From Fremontodendron californicum (taxonomy: Eukaryota; Streptophyta; Magnoliopsida; Malvales; Malvaceae), in contig JAULJL010000015.1 of assembly GCA_030761205.1 (NCBI GenBank), forward strand, positions 10,545,501 to 10,609,500: 64,000 nucleotides of DNA, read 5' to 3'. The notes beneath the pieces were generated by a model. It made no database searches, was not told where the DNA came from, and saw only the letters and a program-made list of their open reading frames with translations. Position 1 is the stretch's first letter, and the number at the start of each line of letters is the position of its first letter. Of the stretch, positions 23,786-35,897 are shown one piece after another. The position numbers and the translations under genes were made by a program.

Positions 23786-23989
23786 TACTTTTTAAAAAAG
23801 CAATCTTAATTATCTTTACCCAGAGATATTAAGTTTTTTTTGTAATGGGCTTTTCAAGCATTTTCATTCAATAAATAACAAGCACAATGCATTATCCATA
23901 TTGATGTGTCCATATTCTTTCATTTTTGTTATTCATTTTGTTTTCTATATATATATTTTCCTATATTGTTTTTCTCCACCTATTTACAG
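23782..23989 (+). other. candidate intron between protease and RT (Ogre-type)
   Basis: GT at 23782 (GTAATA) overlaps the gag-pro stop codon. The 3' end is a pyrimidine-rich tract and TATTTACAG ending at 23989. Removing these 208 bases deletes the stop and leaves the pro and RT frames in register, checked codon by codon. An intron at this position is a described feature of Ogre elements, where splicing decides between gag-pro and gag-pro-pol. Whether it is spliced here is an inference. Confidence 0.7.
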
Positions 23990-26900
23990 GTGTACGGATG
24001 TGGAATATGAGGACCCTCTTGTCAGTAATTCTGAAATTGATTTTGAAAGACCCATTTGCACGGGTGATTTTGAGGCTAATGAAGATACTGAGGATTATGG
24101 TCTACCTCAGGATTTATTGAGAAAAATAGAACAAGAGGAGAAGCAAGTACTTCCTCATAAGGAATTATTGGAAACAATAAATTTGGGAAATGATGAAGAG
24201 ATAAAAGAAATCAGAATTGGAACTTCATTGTCACCATCAATAAAAAGTGAATTGATAGCTTTGCTCCAGGAGCATGTGGATGTATTTGCATGGTCATACC
24301 AAGATATGCCAGGGTTAGATCCGGATATTGTGGTTCATAGGCTCCCTTTAAGGCCAGAGTGCAAGCCAATTCAGCAAAAGTTGAGAAGAATGAGGCCTGA
24401 TATGCTGTTAAAGATAAAAGAGGAAGTGAAGAAACAATTTGATGCTGGATTCCTAGAGGTGGCAAAATATCCGGAATGGGTGGCAAATATTGTTCCAGTA
24501 CCGAAGAAGGATGGCAAGGTGCGGATGTGTGTTGATTATCGAGATTTGAACAAGGCCAGCCCTAAAGATAATTTCCCTTTGCCCCATATTGATACTCTGG
24601 TGGATAATACAGCGAAGAGTTCTCTATTTTCTTTTATGGACGGATTCTCAGGATACAATCAAATCAAGATGGCACCGGAAGATATGGAGAAAACCACATT
24701 TGTTACAATGTGGGGCACTTTCTGCTACAAAGTAATGCCATTTGGATTGAAGAATGCTGGGGCAACATACCAGAGAGCCATGGTGACCTTGTTTCATGAT
24801 ATGATGCATAAGGGAATTGAGGTCTACGTTGATGATATGATCGCAAAGTCACAAGGAGAAGAGGAGCATATTGCGAATCTTAAGAAGCTCTTTGAACGAT
24901 TAAGGAAATTTAGACTCAAGCTAAATCCGGCAAAATGCACTTTTGGAGTCACCTCGGGGAAGTTGTTGGGTTTTGTTGTCAGCAAAAGAGGAATTGAGAT
25001 TGACCCAGATAAAGTGAATGCCATTCAGAATTTGCCACCACCTCGCACTCAAAAGGAAGTAAGAGGCTTTCTAGGGAGATTGAATTACATTGCTCGGTTT
25101 ATTTCACAGTTGACCGACAAATGTGATCCAATATTTAAGTTACTTCGAAAGCGTGATCCAGGAGAATGGGATGAAGGGTGTCAGATTGCTTTTGAAAAGG
25201 TTAAGCATTATTTATCAAACCCACCAGTATTAATGCCACCGATCCTGGATAAACCAATGATACTGTATTTATCAGTATTTGAAAGTTCCATGGGTTGTGT
25301 TTTGGGGCAGCTTGATGAAACGAGAAAGAAAGAACAGGCAGTTTACTGTCTCAGCAAGAAGTTCACAGATTATGAGTTGAAATATTCGTCGGTAGAAAAG
25401 TTATGCTGCGCCTTAGCTTGGACAGCTCGAAGACTCAGACAGTATATGTTGTACCACACCACATGGTTGATTGCCAAACTAGATCCAATCAAGTACATGT
25501 TGGAAGCACCTTCTCTGTCAGGGAGGACGGCAAGATGGCAGGTTTTATTGTCAGAGTACGACATTGTATATGTAAGTCAAAAAACTATCAAGGGCAGTGC
25601 AGTGGCGGAATTCTTAGCAAGTCGGGCAGTGGAAGATTATGAGCCATTGAACTTTGACTTCCCAGATGAGGATTTGATGTATGTGTCGCAAGCAGATGAG
25701 ATTCCCCTAAAGAAGAAAGTGTGGAAAATGTACTTCGATGGCGCATCTAATGCCATGGGGCATGGGATCGGGGCAGTGCTTATATCCCCAGAAGAAGATT
25801 GTTATCCTTTCACTGCTAGATTGGATTTTGATTGTACAAACAATACTGCTGAGTATGAAGCATGTACTATGGGCCTTCGTGCCGCGGTGGACAGAAAGAT
25901 CAAAGTATTGGAAGTCTATGGAGACTCAGCCTTGGTAATTTACCAGTTACGAGGAGAATGGGAAACCCGAGATACAAAGCTAATCCGATACCGAGAACTC
26001 ATACTGAGTTTATTAGAGGAATTCGAAGAAGTGAATTTCAATTACTTTCCTCGAGAAGAAAATCGAATGGCGAATGCTCTGGCTACTTTGTCATCGATGT
26101 TTAAAGTGAATGAAGGGGCAGAAGTTATGTCGATCAAGATGAGCATATACGAGTCTCCTGCCCACTGCTTGAGTATCGAAGAAGAAGCAGATGGTCTCCC
26201 TTGGTATAACGACATCTTGCAGTACATCAAGAGTCAACAGTATCCAAAACAAGCGACAGAGAATGACAAGAGGACTCTAAGAAGGTTAGCAATGGGTTTT
26301 GTTCTAGATGGCGAGATTCTCTACAAGAAAGGGAAAGATCAAGTCTTGTTGAGGTGTGTCGGGTCTGCCGAAGCTCGAAGAATCATAGAAGAGGTCCATG
26401 AAGGGATGTGTGGCACCCACGGTAATGGTCACATGCTTGCTAAACAGATTATGAGGGCAGGGTACTATTGGCTGACCATGGAAGGTGATTGTATCAGTTA
26501 TTCCCGGAAGTGTCATAAATGCCAGATTTATGCAGATAAGATTCATGTGTCGCCATCACCTTTACATGTCATGGCTGCACCATGGCCTTTTTCAATGTGG
26601 GGAATGGATATGATCGGGCCTATTACCCCAAAAGCTTCAAATGGACATCGTTTCATCTTGGTGGCCATAGATTATTTCACAAAGTGGGTAGAAACTACAT
26701 CTTATGCAAATGTAACGAAGTCGGTGGTATGCAGATTCGTCAAGAAAGAAATCATATGCCGTTATGGGTTGCCAGCAAGAATTATTTCGGATAATGCTCT
26801 CAATTTGAACAACAAGATGATGAGAGAAGTGTGTACTCAATTCAAGATCACACATCATAATTCGGCACCTTACCGTCCGAAGATGAACGACGCAGTAGAA

Positions 26901-27449
26901 GCAGCTAATAAGAACATCAAGAGGATCGTTGAGAAGATGACCAATGTGTACAAAGATTGGCATGAGATCCTGCCTTTTGCTCTTCATGCATATCGTACTT
27001 CGGTCCGCACATCTACAGGGGCAACACCGTTTTCTTTGGTATACGGGATGGAAGCAGTGCTACCTATTGAAGTTGAGATCCCTTCACTTCGGGTTTTGAT
27101 GGAAGTTGGCCTAGAGGAAGCAGAATGGGTTAAAGCTCGTTATGAACAGTTGAATCTCATCGAGGAGAAAAGATTGAAAGCAATTTGTCACGGGCAGTTG
27201 TATCAGAGAAGGATGATTCGAGCCCACAATAAGAAAGTTCGTCCCAGACAGTTCCGAGAGGGGGAGTTGGTATTGAGGAAAATTCTCCCTATAGTGTAGG
27301 ATCCAAGAGGAAAATGGGCTCCAAATTGGGAAGGACCTTATGTGGTAAAGAGAGCTTTTTCTGGAGGAGCATTGATTCTAACTCGGATGGACGGAGATGA
27401 TTTTAGACATCCCGTAAATGCTGATGAATTGAAGAAGTATTATGCTTGA
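23990..27449 (+). pseudogene. pol of the Ogre-like element: RT, RNase H, aRNase H, integrase
   Basis: The long frame (open from 23901; coding from the acceptor at 23990) carries RT at about 24400-25000 (FMDGFSGYNQIKMAP, VMPFGLKNAGATYQRAM, YVDDMIAKS) and a degenerate gypsy RNase H (about 25200-25500). A second, archaeal-type RNase H typical of the Tat lineage follows (about 25725-26100, MYFDGASNAMG, NNTAEYEA, YGDSALVIYQL). Integrase has a zinc finger (HEGMCGTH...CHKCQ) and DDE residues in WGMDMIG, ISDNAL and AVEAANKNIKR. The usual fourth aRNase H aspartate is Asn (RMANALATL). TAG at 27297-27299 cuts off the last 50 codons, which hold the GPY motif (EGPYVVKR) and end at TGA 27447-27449. Otherwise the frame is intact over 1,100 codons. 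Confidence 0.93.
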
Positions 27450-28898
27450 AAAAAAAAATTGTGTGATGCTGTGCACATGAAAATTCGAATGATTCCAAGT
27501 GTAAAAATAGAAATTCTATATACCTATTTCCCCTGAGAATTGCTTTTCAAAGAAAATATTTATGCTTGATATGATGAATGGCCGTTTTTCATATTCCTTC
27601 CACTAAGAAGAAATTATCCTTAGTCACCCCTTTGAGCCTTAAGAATTATTTCTTTCTTTGAACCTTGATCAAGGATCACCCTCTACACTGGAGGGCAAAT
27701 GCGAGGAAAGATAATAAAAAAATCATGGCAAAAAGAAAGCCATCGAAAAAAAAAAAAGGACAGATGTTTCCAGAATGAGTTCTCCTCATGAAGTGATCCT
27801 TGATCCAATCACCCTTAAACACATTTTGGGCCTATTTATCCTTCCTTTCTAAAACTAAACCTTGGCCTACATTACATGCTTTGAAAGCTCATTTTGATCA
27901 AGCATGGATATTTAATTTGAAAGGTTATTCTCAGAATCCATCCCATCTTTTGAATAGATATTTTTACTGTGGAAGCATTTAGAATTCTCAAATGCATGGC
28001 AAAAAAAAAAAGGGAGAGGTTTAAGCCGAAAACCCCAAAGGGCGACTTAATACCGAACGGAGGAAACTTGAGTTGAAAACCTGTAAAAGGCGGCTCAAGT
28101 ACTAATCAAAGTTTTAATCAATGCTTCGTGTAATGGGGAAGAAAGCATCTGACAGTCAGAGAAAAGGGGAACAATGCAGTCTGATGTAACTACAGAAGTT
28201 AAGAGATTACCCAAGTGAATTGCTCGTTCAAAAGAAATTTCAGATGGTTTGAAAAAAGAGGGGTCCAAGATATTCCGCATCCGGGGCATCTACAGCCTAT
28301 AACCTTATATTTGTTTCTTATATCCTGGACATTTATTTTTACCATTTTAAAACATTTCTTGCAATAAATTCTTGTCATCCTTTTCATGACAATTTTTGAT
28401 TGATTCATATTCTTTTTCATATACTTTTAAGATGCATTATGGTTGTTATTAAATTGAATGATGGGATTTCAAAGTATTATTAAGGAATAGATTTTAAATC
28501 TTGGGAAGGTTTGGAAAGTTCACCAAGAAAAGAAAACAGTGAACGTGGTGGAGACTCCGTCGCGTAGTCAGAAAATCTGTGAACTTCAGCGAGAGACAGA
28601 AGCTGAGATTATTTGACAAGATATCTTGAGTGAAGGATCCCTCAAGTGGGGCATCAATGAACAGTTGAAGACTCTGTCCTGAAGTCATATAATCTGTGAA
28701 CCTCAAAGAAACCATGGATTAGAAATTATGGCATAATCATTTGATTGCATTTATTAGGAAGCATACAAGCATTTGCAAAAGCATAGCATTCTCATCATTG
28801 CATTTAGTTAACAGTGCAGATATCAGGCAAGCTTGGACTTCCCCAAGGAGAAACTCGTTTTGTTTCTCAAAAGATTCAGAGTTTGAGATTGCCATCAA
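27450..28898 (+). other. pol-to-array spacer of the Ogre-like element
   Basis: About 1.45 kb with no convincing coding. It contains the aagccgaaaacccc...gaaaacctgtaaaaggcggctc block (28023-28097), which I know as common downstream of pol in Tat-lineage elements. Two similar segments (about 28545-28630 and 28670-28720, ending in agtcagaaaatctgtgaac / agtcatataatctgtgaac) look like an old duplication. Confidence 0.55.
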
Positions 28899-30790
28899 GG
28901 TATTTTCTTTTGCTTTAAATCGAATTCAATCTGTTTTATCAAATGAGTCGAGCCTTGAGACCATCGTCGAGGTAGTTCTTTTTGTTTTAAATCGAATTCA
29001 TTCTGTTTTATCAAATAAGTCGAGCCTTGAGACTATCGTCGAGGTAGTTTTTTTTGTTTTAAATCGAATTCATTCTGTTTCGTCAAATGAGTCGAGCCTT
29101 GAGACCATCGTCGAGGTATTTCCTTTTGTTTTAAATCGAATTCATTCTGTTTCGTCAAATGAGTCGAGCCTTGAGACCATAGTCGAGGTATTTCCTTTTG
29201 TTTTAAATCGAATTCATTCTGTTTCGTCAAATGAGTCGAGCCTTGAGACCATAGTCGAGGTATTTCCTTTTGTTTTAAATCGAATTCATTCTGTTTTATC
29301 AAATGAGTCGAGCCTTGAGATCACCGTCGAGGTATTTCCTTTTGTTTTAAATCGAATCCATTCTGTTTTATCAAATGAGTCGAGCCTTGAGACCATCGTC
29401 GAGGTAGTTCTTTTTGTTTTAAATCGAATTCATTCTGTTTCGTCAAATGAGTCGAGCCTTGAGACCATCGTCGAGGTAGTTCTTTTGTTTTAAATCGAAT
29501 TCATTCTGTTTCGTCAAATGAGTCGAGCCTTGAGACCATCGTCGAGGTATTTCCTTTTGTTTTAAATCGAATTCATTCTGTTTTATCAAATGAGTCGAGC
29601 CTTGATACCATCGTCGAGGTAGTTCTTTTTGTTTTAAATCGAGCCCATTCTGTTTTATCAAATGAGTCGAGCCTTGAGACCATCGTCGAGGTAGTTCTTT
29701 TTGTTTTAAATCGAATTCATTCTGTTTCGTCAAATGAGTCGAGCCTTGAGACTATCGTCGAGGTAGTTCTTTTTATTTTAAATCAAATTCATTCTGTTTC
29801 GTCAAATGAGTCGAGCCTTGAGACCATCGTCGAGGTATTTCCTTTTGTTTTAAATTGAATTCATTCTGTTTCGTCAAATGAGTCGAGCCTTGAGACCATA
29901 GTCGAGGTATTTCCTTTTGTTTTAAATCGAATTCATTCTGTTTCGTCAAATGAGTCGAGCCTTGAGATCACCGTCGAGGTATTTCCTTTTGTTTTAAATC
30001 GAATTCATTCTGTTTTATCAAATGAGTCGAGCCTTGAGATCACCGTCGAGGTATTTCCTTTTGTTTTAAATCGAATCCATTCTGTTTTATCAAATGAGTC
30101 GAGCCTTGAGACCATCGTCGAGGTAGTTCTTTTTGTTTTAAATCGAATTCATTCTGTATCGTCAAATGAGTCGAGCCTTGAGACCATCGTCGAGGTAGTT
30201 CTTTTGTTTTAAATCGAATTCATTCTGTTTCGTCAAATGAGTCGAGCCTTGAGACCATCGTCGAGGTATTTCCTTTTGTTTTAAATCGAATTCATTCTGT
30301 TTTATCAAATGAGTCAAGCCTTGATACCATCGTCGAGGTAGTTCTTTTTGTTTTAAATCGAGCCCATTCTGTTTTATCAAATGAGTCGAGCCTTGAGACC
30401 ATCGTCGAGGTAGTTCTTTTTGTTTTAAATCGAATTCATTCTGTTTCGTCAAATGAGTCGAGCCTTGAGACTATCGTCGAGGTAGTTCTTTTTGTTTTAA
30501 ATCAAATTCATTCTGTTTCGTCAAATGAGTCGAGCCTTGAGACCATCGTCGAGGTATTTCCTTTTGTTTTAAATCGAATTCATTCTGTTTCGTCAAATGA
30601 GTCGAGCCTTGAGACCATAGTCGAGGTATTTCCTTTTGTTTTAAATCGAATTCATTCTGTTTTATCAAATGAGTCGAGCCTTGAGATCACCGTCGAGGTA
30701 TTTCCTTTTGTTTTAAATCGAATTCATTCTGTTTTATCAAATAAGTCGAACCCTGAGACTGTCGTCAATATATTTTCGCTAGTTTTAAAG
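28899..30790 (+). repeat. 26-copy, 72-bp tandem array inside the Ogre-like element
   Basis: The unit contains aaatcgaattcattctg, then tcaaatgagtcgagcc, ttgagaccatcgtcgag and a tttcctttt/gttctttt variant. From the gagcctt landmark at 28951 to its last copy at 30749 there are 25 steps, 23 of 72 bp and two of 71 bp. The two 71-bp steps and the gagccc variant (29641, 30360) recur exactly 719 bp apart, revealing a ten-unit higher-order repeat. Because 72 is a multiple of 3, frames on both strands stay open (28741-29493 plus; several on minus). These are by-products, not genes. Tandem arrays before the 3' LTR are a known feature of Ogre elements and a known source of satellites. Confidence 0.95.
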
Positions 30791-31058
30791 ACCCCCGGGC
30801 ACCATTTTTCTTTTGAAAATCGAATTCGTTTTCTTAAGATGGATCGAGCCTAGATTAGTCAAGGAATTCAATTTAAGGACAAATTTTCAATTTACAGCTT
30901 ATTATCAAAAAAATCAAAAAAAAAAATTGGAAAATGAAAAAATGATAGAAGAATGAAAAAGAAAACCCCTTTTCCCTTTCTTTCACATGTGATATCACTG
31001 ACCGTACAAAATTAGTGTTGGTTTATCTTTGCCTGATTCTTGATTCTCAGCAATAGCC

Positions 31059-31071
31059 AAAGAGGGGCAGC
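31059..31071 (+). other. polypurine tract of the Ogre-like element
   Basis: The purine-rich aaagaggggcagc lies directly before the 3' LTR start TGTAGACACC at 31072. It is the expected plus-strand priming site. Confidence 0.8.
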
Positions 31072-34000
31072 TGTAGACACCTAATTTTGTCCGGACCACT
31101 AAACAGGTATGTTTTCTTCCCATATTGATGTTTCCGAGTATAAAAAGACTGTTTTCATCCTGCAGGTGGTACTCCGAGACTTATTTTAAGAGGGTGAGCA
31201 CAAAAAGTCATACTTGAAAAAAGTCAACCCCGAAAAAAGTCAACCCCGAAAAAGTCAACCCCAAAAAGTCAACTACTGAAAAAGTCAACTACTGAAAAAG
31301 TCAACCCACTTTCAAAATCAATATTTTAAGTTCAATTGAAAAATGGCGAAAGAATTTTGATAATCTGAGTTCTACATTGAAAGATATGGAGTTCGAAAGT
31401 TGGGATTTGGAGATTCAATAGAAAAGAAACCCTAATCCGAGAAATTTGGGGAAAAGTGCTTAAACGATCAAACTGGTCGAAATTGAAGGTTCCAAATGAA
31501 ATATAAGCACTGACTACGGGTAATGGAGAAGTCACTTGCAAGAAAAACCGAAAGAAAAGTCAATCCGGGAGAAAACCGAGAATTAGGGTTTTTAGTGGAT
31601 TTCGGTGAAATCGGGAAGAATCACAGAAATGGCCCGACTTGGTAAGAACAAAGCCCCCAATGGATGAAGAATGGTTAAAAAGGATGGCCCAAGGCTCAGA
31701 TTGAAGAAAATCTGAAAATCGGATTTGTTTTGAGCAAAACCGGGCTTCGGAGGTAAAAGGGCAAAATTGGAAAAATTTGGGAAAAATAGCAAATGGACTC
31801 CGAAAATTATGGAAAATTTGTCAATCTCATTCTTAAATCATTTGAAGGAGATTGGCGAAAGAAAATCTTGATTCCGAGTTCGTTTGCAAAATGGCCAAAT
31901 CCCGGGCTTCTTATGCAGTAATTCAAAAAGGAAAATCCCGGAAAAATAGCAAATGGACTCCAAAAATTCTGACATTTGGCAAATCTCATTTTTAAATTAT
32001 TTGGAAGAGATTGGCCAAAGAAAATCTTGATTCTGAGTTCGTTTGCAAAATGGCCAAATCCCGGGCCTCCTATGCAGTAATTCAAGCCGATAAATCCCTA
32101 AAAAATACCAAATGAGCTCCAAAAATTATGAAAACTTCCAGATCACACTTTTTAATTATTTTGAAGAGATTGGTGAAGAAAAATATTGATTTGGAGCTCG
32201 TTTAAAAAATGGTAAAATGTAGGGGCATAAAAGGGCATTTTTGGGAAGAAAAAAATCCAAATAAATAGCAAACGGACTCGGATAATTTTGAAAACTTCCA
32301 GAACTCAATATTTTATTATTTTGGAAGTATTAAAAAAATAAAAATTGAATTTGGAGTCCGTTTGATATTTACTTGCATCCGGGGGGCAAACTGGTCATTT
32401 CACCCAAGCAATCGAAAAGGGCTTTTTTTGGCCCTTCAAAAAATCAGAGTTGGGCTGGAAAAGAGAAGTGCTGGCATGCCCAAGCCCAAAGAAAGGAGGA
32501 AGCTTCTAATTTTTTTTTTTTTCATTCAAGTGGTTAAAAATCAAGAGTTAGTTAACCATTCTCTTTGATCAAACCATGGTGATTAAACCACATAGGTTAA
32601 GAAAGATGTCAACATTATTTTTGCATAGAGAGGGCTGAGATGCTAATCTAAGGGTGGTAATTTCATAACTTTTCATCTTGAATTATTGGCCATTTGATGG
32701 AAAATAGGTTACACAAAAATGACAACATCTTTGAGGCTATATAAGCATCATTAAGGCCAACCCTAGGGAGGCACATTTTGGTTTTTTCTTTTCCATTTTG
32801 GCTGATTTCTCTTAGTTTTTCTTAGTTTTTATCTTCTTGGTTGAGAGCAAAAAAAGAAAAGTTTAGAAAAAAAAGGAAAGTTTGAAGAGAAAAGCTTAAA
32901 ATATTAGCTTCTTGAGGTTGCTCTTGAGCACCAACTCTTGCACTTTCATTTTCTATTCTTGTTTTTTGCTATTTTAATCTCTACTTGGTGAGTTTTCATT
33001 TTAGAATAATGTTTTTTTGTTCTTCCTTCATTTCCTTTCTTAAGTATATTTTATATACATTTTGTTTTTACAATAAACTCACCATGGCCAAATGGCCTAC
33101 ATTATTTATTTTAAGTTGTTGTGTTGATTCATTTTACCATATTGTTTATGCTATTTTCTTTTTTTTGATGTTTTAAATGTTATGTTATTTTATGTTCTTG
33201 AGTTATATTTTAATTTGGTTGCTTTGTTTGTTGCCATTTATGTCTTAGATATCATGTTTTTTTTGCATTTTAATTTTCTGTTTTCATGTTGTTTAAATTT
33301 GAGCATGTTTTAGATCTAGCATATTAGGTGTTTGTGAAAATGCTTGTGTGATTCTTTGCATGATTCTTGTTTTATATCCTAATTGAGCATGTTTTAGATC
33401 TAGTATATTAAGTGTTTGTGAAAATGCTTGTGTGATTTTTGCATGATTTAAGTGTTATGACTTAGTTTTTCATGCTAGTATGCCAAGTGTTTGTGAAAAT
33501 GCCATGCTTGTTGGAGCTTGAGGCCCTTTGGCTACTCCATGTGTTTTGCATTGTGTGTTGCATTTTTTGTCATGCTAGTTGTTAGGTTTTTGCATTTGCA
33601 TGATATTTGGGTGGATTTTTGAATTAAGCATGTCTTGTGTTTGTGAAAATGCCATGCATGTCTTAGGTCTAGGTTACATTAAATGCCATGCAAGTTCATG
33701 TTAGGTCTAGGCCATATTATTTATGTCATGCATTTTCCTTACATTTAGGTTTAGATCCATGCATTTCATGCATTATGTTTGCTGCATTGTTTCATGCATT
33801 TCATGTTCATGCCACTTGAATAATGACTTGAGCCAATTAATGGTTCAAAGTCATGCTCTCTTGAGCACACTTGTGGAAAATTAAGTTTGTCAAATTGATT
33901 ATTCTACCTTTGTGATTTTTTTACTTAGCCAATTTTTATCTAACTTTCAAAAAGTCTTAGCTACTGCTTTCAAGTCGTTTTATGAGTTTCAAATATTTTT

Positions 34001-35892
34001 ATTTTTAAATGATTTTATCAAAGACAAAAAAAAATGTGTTGGCAAAGCAGTTTTTTTTTTTCACCTAAAACTCGTACATCTCCGATTTTTCTGGGAATTC
34101 ATCTTTGATCAGAAAATTAAGCCGATTTGTTTTCGTGTAGTTTTACATGTCCTGAGTCTCCAGTATTTGTTTTAGAAATTTTGGAATTTTAAAAATAGGG
34201 TAAAAAATCATGGATTAAAACTGGACAGTGGAGTCAGAATTGAATTTAAAGAAAAACAAAGCAGTTTTTTTTTCTCCTCCAAAAACTCGTACATCTATGA
34301 TTTTTCTGGGAATTCATCTTTGATCAGAAAATTAAGCCGATTTGTTTTCGTGTAGTTTTACATGTCCTGAGTCTCCAGTATTTTTTTCAGAATTTTTGGA
34401 AGTTTTAAAAATTGGGTAAAAAATCGTGGATTAAAACTGGACAGTGGAGTCAGAATTGAATTTAAAGAAAAACCAATTTTCTGTTTTGGTTAATTCACAT
34501 AGAGTGGGCTGATTAGGAGGGTTAGCTACTGACTTAGGGTAATTTCTAAGCCTTTTTAAACTCTAAAAATGGTTTTTCAAGTCCCGGGTTAAGGAGAGTG
34601 AAGTCCGGATTTTTTAAAACTTAGGAAATTAGAGCCATTTAAAAAAAAATTTAGCCCAGTTTTTATTGTTAATTCAAGCTTTTCAAAATTGTTTTCAAAC
34701 AATCACAAAGTATTTCGGTTTTAGAATATTTAATTTGACATATTTTCCTAAGGTAGCCGGATATCTTTTTAGATACACGGATTTCCTTAATTAAAGGAAA
34801 AAATACATTTCATGCATTGCATTTTTATATTAATGCATTTTATATAATATGTGATTCTTGTTATAATAATTTCTATGATATTGTTATTATTTTGATTTAT
34901 ATTTTTGATGTTATATGGTTTATTATATGATTTGGAATGTTTCATGATATCCTATGCTTTTATTTAGTTATTTTTTTTGTCATATTATTTAGCATATACT
35001 ATGTTCATGCATTATTATTTCCATTTTTATTTTTATGCATATTATATGGTAGCACTATTTCATATTCCATCTCATTTAATTTATATGCCATATCATTCAT
35101 GTTTGCCATGTCATTTAGGTTGCATCATATTATTTAGATTTTGCTATGTCATTTTATTTATGTCATGCATATACATATTCATTTCTTTTAAATGTTTTCA
35201 AAAAAAGATAATGGTTTTCAATAAAAAAATATAAAAATATTCCCGAGTTAAAATAATTCATGAGTTCTCTACCGGGTTTGCTGGAGGGAATATCATCAAT
35301 TATCATTAATAAAGGAATATCTTTCTTTCAAAAAAAGAGAATGATTCGGAAAGTTTTCCAAAACTAATAAAAATTTCTATATTTTGCCACGTTTGTTTGG
35401 GAATATAGGAAAATTTAGAATTTATAAATTCCGGATCATTTTCAATAAAAAAAAATGAAATTATTTTTCTTTAAATTGGGAATTAACTTGAAATACTAAA
35501 TTTAAAACCAATCTTTACCGAGACTTGAGATAATACACGATTAATAAGGTACCGATTTATACGGGCGTTGTGGGGGTGCTAATCCTTCCCCACACGTAAC
35601 CGACTCCCGAACCCGCTTCTTTGATTTCTCTGGTTTAAAACGCAGATTTGAAATTGGTTTTTAAAATATTTTAATTAATTTTTAAAATATTTTATAAAAC
35701 CGGTTTTAATAGGTGGCCGATCACACCTAGCTAAAAAAGATTGGTGGCGACTCCATGTCTTTTTTAAGGTCATTTTCAAAACCTTCATTTTTCTAGAGGA
35801 ATTAAGTCGACTTTTCCTCGGTTTTTTAATGTCACGCTTAACGAATAATAAAGTCTTGCGATGAGACTCGTTATTTTTTTTAGGTTGCGACA
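31072..35892 (+). repeat. 3' LTR of the Ogre-like element
   Basis: Near-identical to 12282-17098. Differences seen include small indels in the aaaagtcaacccc block (about 31210-31310) and scattered substitutions. It ends taggttgcgaca at 35892, followed by the duplicated ctggc and the remainder of F-box gene A. Confidence 0.95.
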
Positions 35893-35897
35893 CTGGC

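Larger units (their letters stand above)
12282..35892 (+). mobile_element. 23.6-kb Ogre-like (Tat lineage) Ty3/gypsy LTR retrotransposon
   Basis: Complete element with 4,817- and 4,821-bp LTRs (TG...CA) and a 5-bp target duplication ctggc (12277-12281, 35893-35897). The primer binding site is at 17102 and a purine tract lies before 31072. Gene order is ORF1 - gag-pro - candidate intron - RT/RNase H/aRNase H/integrase - tandem array. Very long LTRs, an extra ORF upstream of gag, a second RNase H, an intron before RT and tandem repeats before the 3' LTR are known hallmarks of Ogre elements. LTRs differ by roughly one base per hundred in the stretches I compared, so insertion is recent. The coding regions carry stops (19031, 20583, 27297) and a one-base loss near 21426, so this copy is probably not autonomous. 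It disrupts F-box gene A in sense orientation. Confidence 0.95.

Noticed and set aside
28899..30790. CRISPR-like or protein-coding reading of the 72-bp array
   Set aside because: There are no variable spacers, the units abut head to tail, it lies in a plant retrotransposon, and the open frames follow from a period divisible by three.
12282..35892. Endogenous pararetrovirus instead of a retrotransposon
   Set aside because: True LTRs, target duplication, integrase and Ogre-type order are present. There is no movement protein or transactivator.
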